The notes beneath the pieces were generated by a model. The model was not told the origin of the DNA. It did no database searches and saw only the letters and a list, made by a program, of their open reading frames with translations. Of a stretch of DNA of 14,381 nt, positions 6,797-14,350 are shown piece by piece (the first letter of the stretch is position 1; each line of letters opens with the position of its first letter). This DNA is from Anaerobacillus sp. (lineage in GTDB: Bacteria > Bacillota > Bacilli > Bacillales_H > Anaerobacillaceae). The stretch covers positions 1 through 14,381 of the forward strand of contig SKOL01000108.1 in NCBI GenBank assembly GCA_007120055.1, written 5' to 3'. The position numbers and the translations under genes are program-made.

Positions 6797-6810
6797 CCAC
6801 CATCCGACAA

Positions 6811-6873
6811 CTTCAAAACCTTAGGGACTTGCGTGCCAAGTTCGGTGGGTTCGATTCCCACACAGTCCCGCCA
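6811..6873 (+). tRNA. selC: 3' half of tRNA-Sec (partial, probable attachment-site remnant)
   Basis: The segment starts at the anticodon loop CTTCAAA (UCA anticodon, 6813-6815), followed by the 3' anticodon strand ACCTT. A long variable arm follows (GGACTTG / CAAGTTC, loop CGTGC, 6825-6843), then a 5-bp T stem GTGGG / CCCAC with loop TTCGATT, an 8-base acceptor strand ACAGTCCC, G73 and encoded CCA. Eight acceptor plus five T-stem pairs is the known bacterial tRNA-Sec geometry. The 5' half is wrong: bases before the loop (GACAA) do not pair with ACCTT, there is no D arm, and the nearest acceptor match (GGTACTGT, 6783) has a T-C clash. Identity that begins at the anticodon loop and runs to the 3' end is the usual footprint left by tyrosine integrases. 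The intact selC should lie elsewhere. A decayed full tRNA is the alternative. Confidence 0.75.
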
Positions 6874-6886
6874 AAATATATTTAAC

Positions 6887-6920
6887 AACTCTGCCTTCAC
6901 AAAATTGTGAGAGTTTTTTT
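6887..6920 (+). terminator. Terminator of the tRNA-Sec transcript
   Basis: Fourteen bases after the CCA, AACTC pairs with GAGTT and an inner TCAC pairs with GTGA around AAAATT. A run of seven T's ends the element. Its position shows that the 3' half of the tRNA kept its native downstream context. Confidence 0.7.
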
Positions 6921-7021
6921 ATGTCTAAAAAGCAGAAGTAGCAAATATGGTGAATATTTGTGCCAAGTAAACTACTTCAGCTATACACACACGGTTAAAC
7001 CCATTATTACACAATATAAAA

Positions 7022-7071
7022 AGCTTCAAATAACGCACCTTTAGGTAAGAAGATAGACATTATTTGAAGCT
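7022..7071. repeat. Perfect 12-bp inverted repeat
   Basis: AGCTTCAAATAA (7022-7033) is repeated inverted as TTATTTGAAGCT (7060-7071) across 26 bases. It has no T-run, so it is a poor terminator. It lies between the tRNA-Sec remnant and the IS remnant and may be a relic of an insertion-sequence end or a regulatory hairpin. The remaining ~200 bases from 6921 to 7125 show no gene. Confidence 0.55.
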
Positions 7072-7125
7072 ATAATTATTATCTCTTCGTGAAACATTTT
7101 TGTAAAACAAGATTTTTCGGGTAGT

Positions 7126-7457
7126 CACAGTGATGCAAATAGTCCACTGGATACCGTCTTCGAAGAAATGAAAGCAAAGGTAAAAACAGCCCTTGAATGT
7201 GAAGAGAGAGCCGCAATCTACGCTCGACGTAAAGTCGATGTCGAAAGTGCGTTGGTCACATCAAGGGTAATCGGTCGTTCCGTAGATTTTCACTTCGGGG
7301 ACTTGATAAGGTGCACGGGGAATTTAGGATTGTGGCATTGGCCCACAACATCCTGAAAGCAGCTGGCATCCGCCAGCTACTTTCAGATAACAATCGTAAA
7401 AATGCAAAATCCAGTGGAGAAAAACTAATTGTTTTCTCCACTGGATTTATTTTTTAG
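7126..7457 (+). pseudogene. IS1182-like DDE transposase, C-terminal remnant with frameshift
   Basis: The first frame reads PLDTVFEEMKAKVKTALECE, then IYARRKVDVESA. The match then jumps one frame near 7253 to GHIKGNRSFRRFSLRGLDKV followed by GEFRIVALAHNILKAAGIRQ, and ends at a TAG (7455-7457). The pattern RKVDVES-x-FGHIKGNRSFRRF-x-LRGL and ALAHNILK is that of the C-terminus of IS1182-type transposases. Loss of a single T explains the frameshift. The front of the element is missing. A GACTTTTTAGACAGTC stretch at 7459-7474 probably marks the right end of the IS. The base composition is less AT-rich than in neighbouring genes. Confidence 0.8.
7407..7448. terminator. 17-bp hairpin at the IS end, bidirectional terminator
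   Basis: AAATCCAGTGGAGAAAA pairs perfectly with TTTTCTCCACTGGATTT around 8 bases. T-rich stretches flank it on both strands (ATTTTTTAG to the right; TTTTGCATTTTT on the minus strand). It ends the transposase reading frame and also stands 31 bp downstream of the large leftward STAND gene, which otherwise has no terminator. Confidence 0.78.
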
Positions 7458-7478
7458 GGACTTTTTAGACAGTCACTC

Positions 7479-10400
7479 TTATCGTTTAGCCATTTTTCTC
7501 TTTTTCTTTTTTTCCGTTACATAATTTGCAATCCTATGAGGGACATCAAAGGCTTCTTCAGCTAATTCAAAGCGCTCAACAAGCGTTAAACCTTCTGGGT
7601 CTAAAATTTTATTGTGACGTTGTAGCCATGCTAGCACTAGGTGTCCTTCTGCGTCCCCTTCCTCTGCCAGGTCCCGCCACCACTCTATTTCTTCTTCACC
7701 TTCTATTTTTAAACTAGAAAACACCTTATCCGCCTGCTGCCACGCTTTAGAATCATCTGGAGATAAGAACAGCTCATATAAAGCTAAATTAATTTCTGAA
7801 AGCAGTGTCCCTTGTTTTTTGAGATCCTCTATTAATAGATTTATATCCAAATCAAGCTTAATATGAATCTCTTTCCTCCTATACATATATAGCAAGCTTA
7901 CGGCTGAGCTCTTATATTTTCCTTTGTAAGTATTATAAAAATACTGTACAGCTTCATTCATAAGCTTTTTTTGCTTGTAAATGAATATACCCAATTCAAA
8001 TCCTGCTTCCATATCTCCATCTTGATATGCAGATTCTAACATATTGACACCTTGTTCCTCATCCGTATCAAAATATTCGTTATTTAATAATAATTTAGCA
8101 TAATTTCGTACAGCAACTTTCAAACCTTTATCAGCAGCCTGTTTCAAAAGAATTCTTCCTTGGTCTACATCTTGATCAACATATTTCCCCAAAAGGAGAT
8201 GTTGACCTAAAATATACATAGCTTCGAGGCTCCTACGTTCAATTGCATCTAATAACACCTTAGTCGCTTTTTTAGAGTCCTGTGGTAATTTATCTCCCGT
8301 ATAATATCTTTGTGCTAGATTAGAAATAGCATTAGGATAGTTTTCCTTAACTAGATAATTCAGAAGCTCTAATCCCTCTTCTTTATTTTGAGTTAGAAAT
8401 TCACCTTCAATTAATAGGTCAGCTAGATTATACATAGCTTGCTCATGTTTCGCTTTTACTGCATTACGTAAAAGTCTCTCACCATCCCTCGGTTTCCTCG
8501 GAACATTGAAACTGCCTTTTAATAGGATAAGGCCAAGTACAAAATGTGATGTCATATCATTATTATTTACTGATTGCCGAAGAAGCAACATCCCTTTTTT
8601 AGGATCCCTATCCAAAATTTCACCATTTAAATATTCGATCCCTAATACTCTCATAGCATCATCAGAACCAGCATCTACAGCCTTGCGCAGCCACTTTTCA
8701 GCTTCCAATTTATTAGCAGGAAATCCATACTCACCATGCAGATAATATTGTCCCAGGTTTAAGCTTGCTTTCTTTGAATTAAACTTACTGGCTTCAACTA
8801 ACCATTTTTCTCCTTCATTCTTATCACTTATACCACCTATACCTCTTATATAAATGTTTGCAATGTATAACATACATGGAACAAACCTTTTTTCTGCTCC
8901 TTTTAATAACCAACCAATTCCTTCTTCTTGATTTTTCCCAAAATAATCCCCTTTGAATAAGAATTTGCCAAGGTTATAGATGGCAGGTAAGTCATCCAGT
9001 TCAGCTGCTTTTCTTAACCATTCTTCACCTTCCTCAAGGTTTTTAGGGAGGCCTTTCTGATCAATCAATCGAAGGCCAAGATGCCTCATTGCTTTTCCTG
9101 ATTCGAATTCATCTGCAAGCCTAATAAGGAGCTCCTTACCTTTATCAGGGTCATTCTTAATACCTTTTCCATCTAATAATCTATTAGCAAAAATAATCAT
9201 AGCTTTTTCACTGTTGCCATCAGCAGCTTTATCTAGAATCTCATATCCCTCTTCCACGTTAACCTCTATGTTTTTCCCATCAATAAGGCGGCACCCTAGT
9301 TCAATACTAGCATCTACCGATCCTAAGTCTATAGCTTTCCTTAACCACTCTTCCCCTTCTGTCTCATTTTTTGGAAATTTCTCTCCATCCAAAAGAGATG
9401 AGCCTAGGATGATCATTGAATTAACGTGATCAGCTTGAGCAGCTTTTCTCAACCATACCTCTGCTTCCTTGACATCCTCATCTACTTCCCTACCATTTGC
9501 TAATAAACTAGAATATAAATACATAAAGAAAGGGTCGCCACTTTCAGCTAAAACTTTAGAGGCGTACACAAAGGCTTTGTTAGGTTTGCCATTTCTCTTA
9601 AAGGATTGACTTGCGATACTCTTAATTCTTTTGAAATCTTCGTTTTCCTTAAATGATACAATAATTGATTGTGCTATTTCGACTTGCTTCTTTGCCCCTT
9701 CTTCTACCCAATAAGAAATAAAGTCACCAATCAATTTACTCTCTATTAAATCATCTTCAATTAACCAATTTGCAATTTTTTGCAAATCTCTGATCTTATC
9801 TCTTTTTGTACGCCTGCTCCTTACATTTTCTGCAAATGCACTTATATTTAATTTAATATTTTCTTGGCTAGATCCTAATCCTTGAATTTGATAGGCAACA
9901 GGCTTTAGAAGTTCTTTAACGTCATTAAAATCAAAATCTTCTTCAAAGCAGAATTCTAGATATCCATGGATATCATCTTCATTAATAGGAGATACAGGTT
10001 CAAACCATGCAAGAAGATGCAATATTTCTTTTAAAATTTCTTTATTTCTTGGTTGATCAGGATAAAGGTCCTTCCATTCTGCTTGTTGGCGCATAAAGAA
10101 ATTTTTTGATTCGTCCTCAACATTTATTTTTGTGAAATCACCATTTAGATCCTTTAACTTCCTAGCTATATCTGCTACCTGAAGTGACCAACCCTTACTG
10201 TGCTTGTAGACAGCATCATTAAACTTCTTTTCCTCTGAACCATTGTGATCATTTATACTAGTAAATTTAGGAATATCTTCTCTTGGGATGAGTTTTAATT
10301 CGTAAGGTTCAATTCCTAATCTGCTCCTACCAATAAACCAAGTATCAATGTCTAGGTTTGGTCTCACTGTTAATAAAGCTGAAACACCTTCTGGCAGACT

Positions 10401-11726
10401 CTCTGGAAGAAAACTGAAATCTTCTGGTTTTTTACTGATTTCATCTAGAGCATCTATAATCAACACAACAGGTCCATGTTGTTCGACTAACTGTTTTAAA
10501 GTAGAGAATAATAGAGATTGGTATTGAACGATTTCTATATTTTCGTCTTTTTTAAAGAGAGTTGACACAGAATTATGCTCCATATAGGAGTCTCCAACAT
10601 TACCTGAAGGAGATTTACCTACTTTTTTGGTAGAGATGTTCTCAAAATCAGTGCGATAATTAGTGAAATCTTCCTCTGTCCTGCCATATTGTCCAAAATG
10701 ATCTTCTTCTATTAAATAGTGTTCAGGTAATATTTCCATACCTCCGATCTTTGCATCAGGTAAAGCTACTGGACGCAGTAGCATAGCGTTTGCCTGTGAA
10801 ATCAATGATCGAATTATTTGTAACCGATTTTTTTCCCACTTACCAAAATGAAGCAGCTGTCCTGGAAGCCAAGGCGTATCCTTTTGAACTTGATTCATCA
10901 ATAAGGAGTTATTATTTTTCTGTATCAGTTGTTCTGACACTTTAGCACAAAGGGCAGATTTCCCAATACCCTCCATACCAGTAACGATTAAATAACCTCC
11001 CCCTTCTCTTAAATCACCAGTTAGTTTATTTACAATGGTATTAACGTCATTTTCTCTACCTTTAAAAAACTTTAGTTTACTATTGATATCATTGTTAATC
11101 AGTTGAAATAAGTAGTCAATACTACTATCCACAGGACGAATCACTAGCCCTTCTAGATTTTTTTTAATAACATCGTAGTAAGTATATAACGGTGCAAACA
11201 TTGTAATAAGTGCAGAAAGCAAATAGTTATTTTTAATAGAACTCCTCTGACTTTCTGTGCGATGGGTCTCAAAGTTTCGATTATTTTTTGCGAATATAAA
11301 GTAGCTTTTAACAAAATCATCGAACTCCTGTACTCCCTTATTGTCAATTTCAGCTTGTTCAAGTAAATTCAGTTCACGTAGCACTGTTGTAAAGTGAAAA
11401 CCATCTTGATTTTTTGTATGTAATTTAAAGCGGTCAGGAAAGCTAAAATAAGTTACTGCCTTTAACCATTTTTCTATTTGGGTAAGAAGGTATCCTGATT
11501 TTTGAACGTCTGTTGGGTACTGTAACGCTTCTATTATATTTTTGTTTATAGAAGATACACTGTCTAAATAAGGATTATTTGTTGAAGCAAGGATAATACG
11601 ATCTGCCAATACCGTTAAATTGTTTAAATCATTACATAACATTTTATAATTTTTACTGTTTATTAGCTCGTCATGTAATATAGCGTATATTTCTTTTGTA
11701 TATGTGTTAATGGAAGAATAAGACAT
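7479..11726 (-). CDS. HEPN-like / STAND NTPase / Sel1-repeat protein, candidate anti-phage NLR-like sensor
   Basis: This is a 1415-residue soluble multidomain protein. The ATG at 11726 is the start: GAGGTG lies 6 bases upstream, and the nearby GTG at 11735 sits inside that ribosome site. Residues 1-~220 are helical and contain RNFETH (R150, N151, H155), the RNxxxH pattern of HEPN ribonucleases. Residues ~225-490 are a P-loop NTPase core of STAND type: Walker A GMEGIGKS (250-257), Walker B VVLIIDALDE (420-429) and LTVRPN with a likely sensor Arg455. A helical linker follows (~490-715). Residues ~715-1250 hold about fourteen Sel1-like repeats of ~37 residues with EGEEWLRKAAELDD-type helices. 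The C-terminus is basic (KKKKRKMAKR). In known NLR-like defence proteins, repeats sense a phage product, the NTPase oligomerises, and the N-terminus kills or arrests. By analogy this one may cut RNA. The motifs are seen; the defence role is inferred. Confidence 0.85.
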   Translation of the reverse strand: MSYSSINTYTKEIYAILHDELINSKNYKMLCNDLNNLTVLADRIILASTNNPYLDSVSSINKNIIEALQYPTDVQKSGYLLTQIEKWLKAVTYFSFPDRFKLHTKNQDGFHFTTVLRELNLLEQAEIDNKGVQEFDDFVKSYFIFAKNNRNFETHRTESQRSSIKNNYLLSALITMFAPLYTYYDVIKKNLEGLVIRPVDSSIDYLFQLINNDINSKLKFFKGRENDVNTIVNKLTGDLREGGGYLIVTGMEGIGKSALCAKVSEQLIQKNNNSLLMNQVQKDTPWLPGQLLHFGKWEKNRLQIIRSLISQANAMLLRPVALPDAKIGGMEILPEHYLIEEDHFGQYGRTEEDFTNYRTDFENISTKKVGKSPSGNVGDSYMEHNSVSTLFKKDENIEIVQYQSLLFSTLKQLVEQHGPVVLIIDALDEISKKPEDFSFLPESLPEGVSALLTVRPNLDIDTWFIGRSRLGIEPYELKLIPREDIPKFTSINDHNGSEEKKFNDAVYKHSKGWSLQVADIARKLKDLNGDFTKINVEDESKNFFMRQQAEWKDLYPDQPRNKEILKEILHLLAWFEPVSPINEDDIHGYLEFCFEEDFDFNDVKELLKPVAYQIQGLGSSQENIKLNISAFAENVRSRRTKRDKIRDLQKIANWLIEDDLIESKLIGDFISYWVEEGAKKQVEIAQSIIVSFKENEDFKRIKSIASQSFKRNGKPNKAFVYASKVLAESGDPFFMYLYSSLLANGREVDEDVKEAEVWLRKAAQADHVNSMIILGSSLLDGEKFPKNETEGEEWLRKAIDLGSVDASIELGCRLIDGKNIEVNVEEGYEILDKAADGNSEKAMIIFANRLLDGKGIKNDPDKGKELLIRLADEFESGKAMRHLGLRLIDQKGLPKNLEEGEEWLRKAAELDDLPAIYNLGKFLFKGDYFGKNQEEGIGWLLKGAEKRFVPCMLYIANIYIRGIGGISDKNEGEKWLVEASKFNSKKASLNLGQYYLHGEYGFPANKLEAEKWLRKAVDAGSDDAMRVLGIEYLNGEILDRDPKKGMLLLRQSVNNNDMTSHFVLGLILLKGSFNVPRKPRDGERLLRNAVKAKHEQAMYNLADLLIEGEFLTQNKEEGLELLNYLVKENYPNAISNLAQRYYTGDKLPQDSKKATKVLLDAIERRSLEAMYILGQHLLLGKYVDQDVDQGRILLKQAADKGLKVAVRNYAKLLLNNEYFDTDEEQGVNMLESAYQDGDMEAGFELGIFIYKQKKLMNEAVQYFYNTYKGKYKSSAVSLLYMYRRKEIHIKLDLDINLLIEDLKKQGTLLSEINLALYELFLSPDDSKAWQQADKVFSSLKIEGEEEIEWWRDLAEEGDAEGHLVLAWLQRHNKILDPEGLTLVERFELAEEAFDVPHRIANYVTEKKKKRKMAKR

Positions 11727-11840
11727 TCTAATCACCTCAATAAAGTTTCTTACATTAAGTGTATTAAAAGAGAGAGCGTTAAAAATTGGCTTCTATGTTT
11801 AAATAAATCACAATTTGGTGTTGCAGTCATTCCTAACTTA

Positions 11841-11981
11841 CTAAAAGCGGAGTATTTTAGTTGTTAATTCTACGAAAAGCAAATGTAGATAATTAGTATA
11901 ATAATATTGAGATTTTTTTATTCTTCTTAAATCCTCTACCAGATTAATTAAATCTTGATTCATACTTAAACCGCCTATCAT
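11841..11981 (-). CDS. Possible 46-aa helical small protein upstream of the STAND gene
   Basis: This short frame starts at an ATG (11981) with CGAGGAAAA 8 bases upstream. It has a second in-frame ATG at 11963, which gives MNQDLINLVEDLRRIKKSQY, then YYTNYLHLLFVELTTKILRF. The peptide is amphipathic and helical. It lies on the same strand as the STAND gene, 114 bp upstream of its start, so it could be a small partner or leader. No family is recognised and the length is within chance. The rest of the 366-bp gap between the STAND gene and the TPR-like pseudogene is AT-rich with no clear promoter motif. Confidence 0.3.
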   Translation of the reverse strand: MIGGLSMNQDLINLVEDLRRIKKSQYYYTNYLHLLFVELTTKILRF

Positions 11982-12092
11982 ACTAAGTTTTCCTCGAACT
12001 CACATTCACAACTTTACAACTACCTTACTTTTACATTTTTAATCCAACTAAGTCCCCTTAAAATATTTAATTTTTAATTACTATTAATAATT

Positions 12093-13246
12093 CTAATAAG
12101 CTACCTTTCTAGATAATGAGAAAAGTTTGTTTCCTTGTTGTTCATTTATAATGTCTTCATTCCACTCCTGGAAGTAGTTTCCCAAAGAATCTGGTAAGTT
12201 ACTTTGTCGAAATTTAGTTAAAAGGTCCTTTAATGAGTTTGCGGCTTTTTTTCTATCATTATCATATTTTTTTCCACTTTTAATTAGAAAAAATATTTGT
12301 TCGGCTAGGATTGCTATACCTATTGAGTTTAAGGTTAAGTGGTTTCTATTTTCACAACAAATATCTAGTGCTTCTTGATAATACTTCATCGCTGCTTTTG
12401 TCTTTTCTGTAGCTAATAAATAGGTTCCTAATTTCCAAAATATAATTTCAAATGGGTGCTGACTAGGGGGTTGAATATTATTGCTTCTATTTTTATATTA
12501 ACCCAAGATTTGTATAGCTCATTCGCAAATGTTAAATCATTTTGAATAGCTGTTTCAGCCATTAGGCGCACATAATGCATAGCACCAAAAACTTTTGTTC
12601 CCATAGGTGCCTCAAGTAATTCTTCCAAGATAATTATTGGTTGTAAGTTTTTTTCTCGTAATCCTATTGATTTCCCTAGCCAATCTAATGAAGTCTGAAA
12701 ATGACCCGCTTCACATTCAATTTGAGAGCGATATTGATATTGACGACTAAGATTCACTCTCATCTACAAATTCTTCAATTGCCCTATCGGAGTCTTTACG
12801 TGCAAACTCAATTTGCTCTGGATGTTGACGGGAAAGGAAGCATCGTGCTTGTAAACGTGTTCCAATCACTTACCTAAAATATCTGAGTGCATTTTTTGTG
12901 TTTCAATTAATAGCTCGTCCTGCAAGACAAGCGGAAATAAATCAATAGTACTTTCAAGGAATTTCTCCAACTGGTTCATACGCTCAATAACAGTACTAAA
13001 ATTATACGTATTCATAAGATGAATTGCTTCCCGTACAAAAAAATCTAGCACAAGATCTAAACTTTCCCATCGACCAATTAAATAGCCTAAGTATTTTCGA
13101 TTTTTATACATTTGTTTTTCTGATAATGCGATATCTCCTTGATGAGTGGCGTTGGTTAAAAGCATAAGATGAACATCAAAATAGAATATATAATTTTTTA
13201 ATCTAATCTCTTCCATTAATAGAATAACTTCACTTTCATTTATCAT
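12093..13246 (-). pseudogene. TPR-like helical-repeat protein, broken by frameshifts
   Basis: Three collinear segments in different frames read as one helical protein. Segment one (13246-12866) ends ETQKMHSDILGK with a stop. After a shift it continues IGTRLQARCFLSRQHPEQIE and on to DRAIEEFVDES (about 12865-12760). A second shift leads into NLSRQYQYRSQIECEAGHFQ (from about 12755), ending near 12430. A third leads through PPSQHPFEIIFWKLGTYLLA to MKYYQEALDICCENRNHLTL and the stop at 12093. Paired helices such as AMKYYQEALDICCENRN resemble TPR-type repeats. The ATG at 13246 lacks a ribosome site and has an in-frame TAG two codons upstream, so the front is probably missing too. It may be the helical part of the CARF-like gene just upstream, which runs the same way. 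Function is not recognisable. Confidence 0.6.
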
Positions 13247-13288
13247 GTACTAGAAGCATCTTAATCAACCTTTTAAATCAATTTTATT

Positions 13289-13311
13289 AAAAAATCACCA
13301 ATCGGTGGTTT
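13289..13311 (-). terminator. Small hairpin terminator candidate between the two broken genes
   Basis: On the minus strand AAACCACC pairs with GGTGATTT (one C-A mismatch) around GATT and continues in T's. If real, it separates the CARF-like fragment from the TPR-like fragment and argues that they were two genes; it is weak enough to be chance. Confidence 0.35.
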
Positions 13312-13349
13312 ATTTGGCATGCCCACTATTCAGGAACAGTGGTAGCACT

Positions 13350-13542
13350 TTATATTTCAGACTTATCCCTCCTGTAAAGTGTATTAATATCGAAACTTTC
13401 TTTTAACCTTTCAGATAAAAGTTCAGATTGCGTTTTTTCAGTCTCAATTAAATTGAAGTCTGCCAAACCTTCGATTCGATGTTCTTCTACCATGTTTGTT
13501 ATACAACGAAATACCTACTGTACAAATTAAAGAAGTTTTCAT
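13350..13542 (-). pseudogene. N-terminal remnant of a CARF-like (CRISPR-associated, APE2256/Csx-type) protein
   Basis: An ATG at 13542 with an ideal ribosome site (AAAGGAGG, 8-base spacing) gives MKTSLICTVGISLYN and then runs out of frame to a TGA at 13446-13444. Around 13493 a second frame picks up with VEEHRIEGLADFNLIETEKT, then QSELLSERLKESFDINTLYR and RDKSEI to a TAA. The start M-K-x-x-L-I-C-T-V-G-x-S-L is the signature first strand and nucleotide-binding loop of CARF-domain proteins such as the APE2256 family, where the usual form is CTVGTSL. A short helix plus a -LSERLKE-x-DINTLYR- stretch is compatible with what follows in that family. CARF domains bind cyclic oligoadenylate-type signals. 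The fragment has at least one frameshift and is cut after ~60 residues. Confidence 0.42.
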
Positions 13543-13720
13543 TCAAACTTCCTCCTTTCAAATGACAACAACTATCAAATTTTACAGTCTATATAATTTT
13601 TCCACATTTTCTTTAATATCCCTGCAAAAAATCATATATTTATAATATGATCTATTAAAGGTGATTTAAATTAATATCAAGTCTTTGTCTTAGTTATTGA
13701 ATATAATTATTAAGGGCTAA

Positions 13721-14092
13721 TACCAAATATATGCTTTTACACAGCTATTTTTTATTGAGGAAACTGAAGATTTAAAAGGTAACCCGGAAATGCATCAACA
13801 CCTCGTTCCTGCATCGTATCATCGAGTAACAGCGGTGGGCTCTGCTCTACGGTTACAGAATGGGGAGTTCGAACATAGCATTCTGTTGGCCTTAAAATCG
13901 TGTGTAAGTAATGCCCTAAAAGAGGATGAAGAGGTAAAAAAATGGTTAGATGTTATGTATGAAGAAGCACCTGCAAACTATAAAACTTTCATGCAACAAA
14001 TTATTTATATGCAAGACACGAAAAATTATTATACGAAAGCCGTTGCTGACATTTTAGAAATTAATAATAATTATAACGAAGTCGAATATTAA
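13721..14092 (+). pseudogene. Unrecognised fragment of a protein gene, possibly a 100-aa CDS from 13790
   Basis: The frame is open from just after a TAA at 13718 to the TAA at 14090-14092. It reads IYAFTQLFFIEETEDLKGNP, then EMHQHLVPASYHRVTAVGSA and on to DILEINNNYNEVEY. Protein-like composition begins before the first ATG (13790), so the true start is probably lost. AAAAGG about 10 bases before that ATG is a weak ribosome site, which leaves a 100-residue product possible. Most of it is predicted helical and soluble. I do not recognise the family. A terminator follows 32 bp after the stop. The ~160 bases from 13561 to 13720 show nothing but AT-rich spacer. Confidence 0.45.
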
Positions 14093-14124
14093 TAGGCCTT
14101 TTATAACGTTAGATTTCAACTCCA

Positions 14125-14160
14125 AAAAACAGAAAGAGAAAATTCCTTCTGTTTTTATTT
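14125..14160. terminator. Bidirectional terminator between convergent fragments
   Basis: AAAAACAGAA (14125-14134) pairs perfectly with TTCTGTTTTT (14147-14156) over a 12-base loop, with T-rich 3' flanks on both strands. It lies between the rightward fragment ending at 14092 and the leftward fragment ending at 14174. Confidence 0.8.
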
Positions 14161-14173
14161 GTGATTACCTCAC

Positions 14174-14350
14174 CTAACAGCTCGACTTATCCGTTCTACT
14201 TTTAACTGTATTCTCGTTTAAACCTTTATTTTCAACGATCACTTCTTCCCAAGGCATCGTATGTATGCCTCTAGCCGTTACATGAGAGACCACATAGTAT
14301 TTACCTTCTTTAAATGCCGTCACCTTGGTGCCCCAACTAGTCTTATCCCC
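14174..14350 (-). pseudogene. Unrecognised C-terminal fragment on the minus strand
   Basis: Fifty-eight codons plus a TAG read GDKTSWGTKVTAFKEGKYYV, then VSHVTARGIHTMPWEEVIVE and NKGLNENTVKSRTDKSSC. A TAA at 14353-14351 closes the frame upstream, and no start is present. Alternating small and aromatic residues suggest a beta-rich domain. Either this is a remnant or an upstream frame beyond the window edge is joined by a frameshift. I cannot name the family. Confidence 0.42.

Noticed and set aside
6783..6873. Complete functional tRNA-Sec gene
   Set aside because: There is no D arm, the anticodon stem does not pair on its 5' side, and the acceptor has a mismatch; only the 3' half is convincing.
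7168..7356. 62-codon forward frame as a small protein gene
   Set aside because: It is the frameshifted middle of an IS1182-like transposase; the second half of the match lies in another frame.
8506..9429. Forward frames opposite the Sel1 repeats
   Set aside because: They are Ser/Pro-rich antisense shadows of the repeat-coding strand, without ribosome sites.
7850..9580. CRISPR-like repetitive DNA
   Set aside because: The periodicity reflects ~37-residue Sel1 protein repeats (about 111 bp) with diverged DNA, not identical short repeats with spacers; no CRISPR array is visible anywhere in the window.
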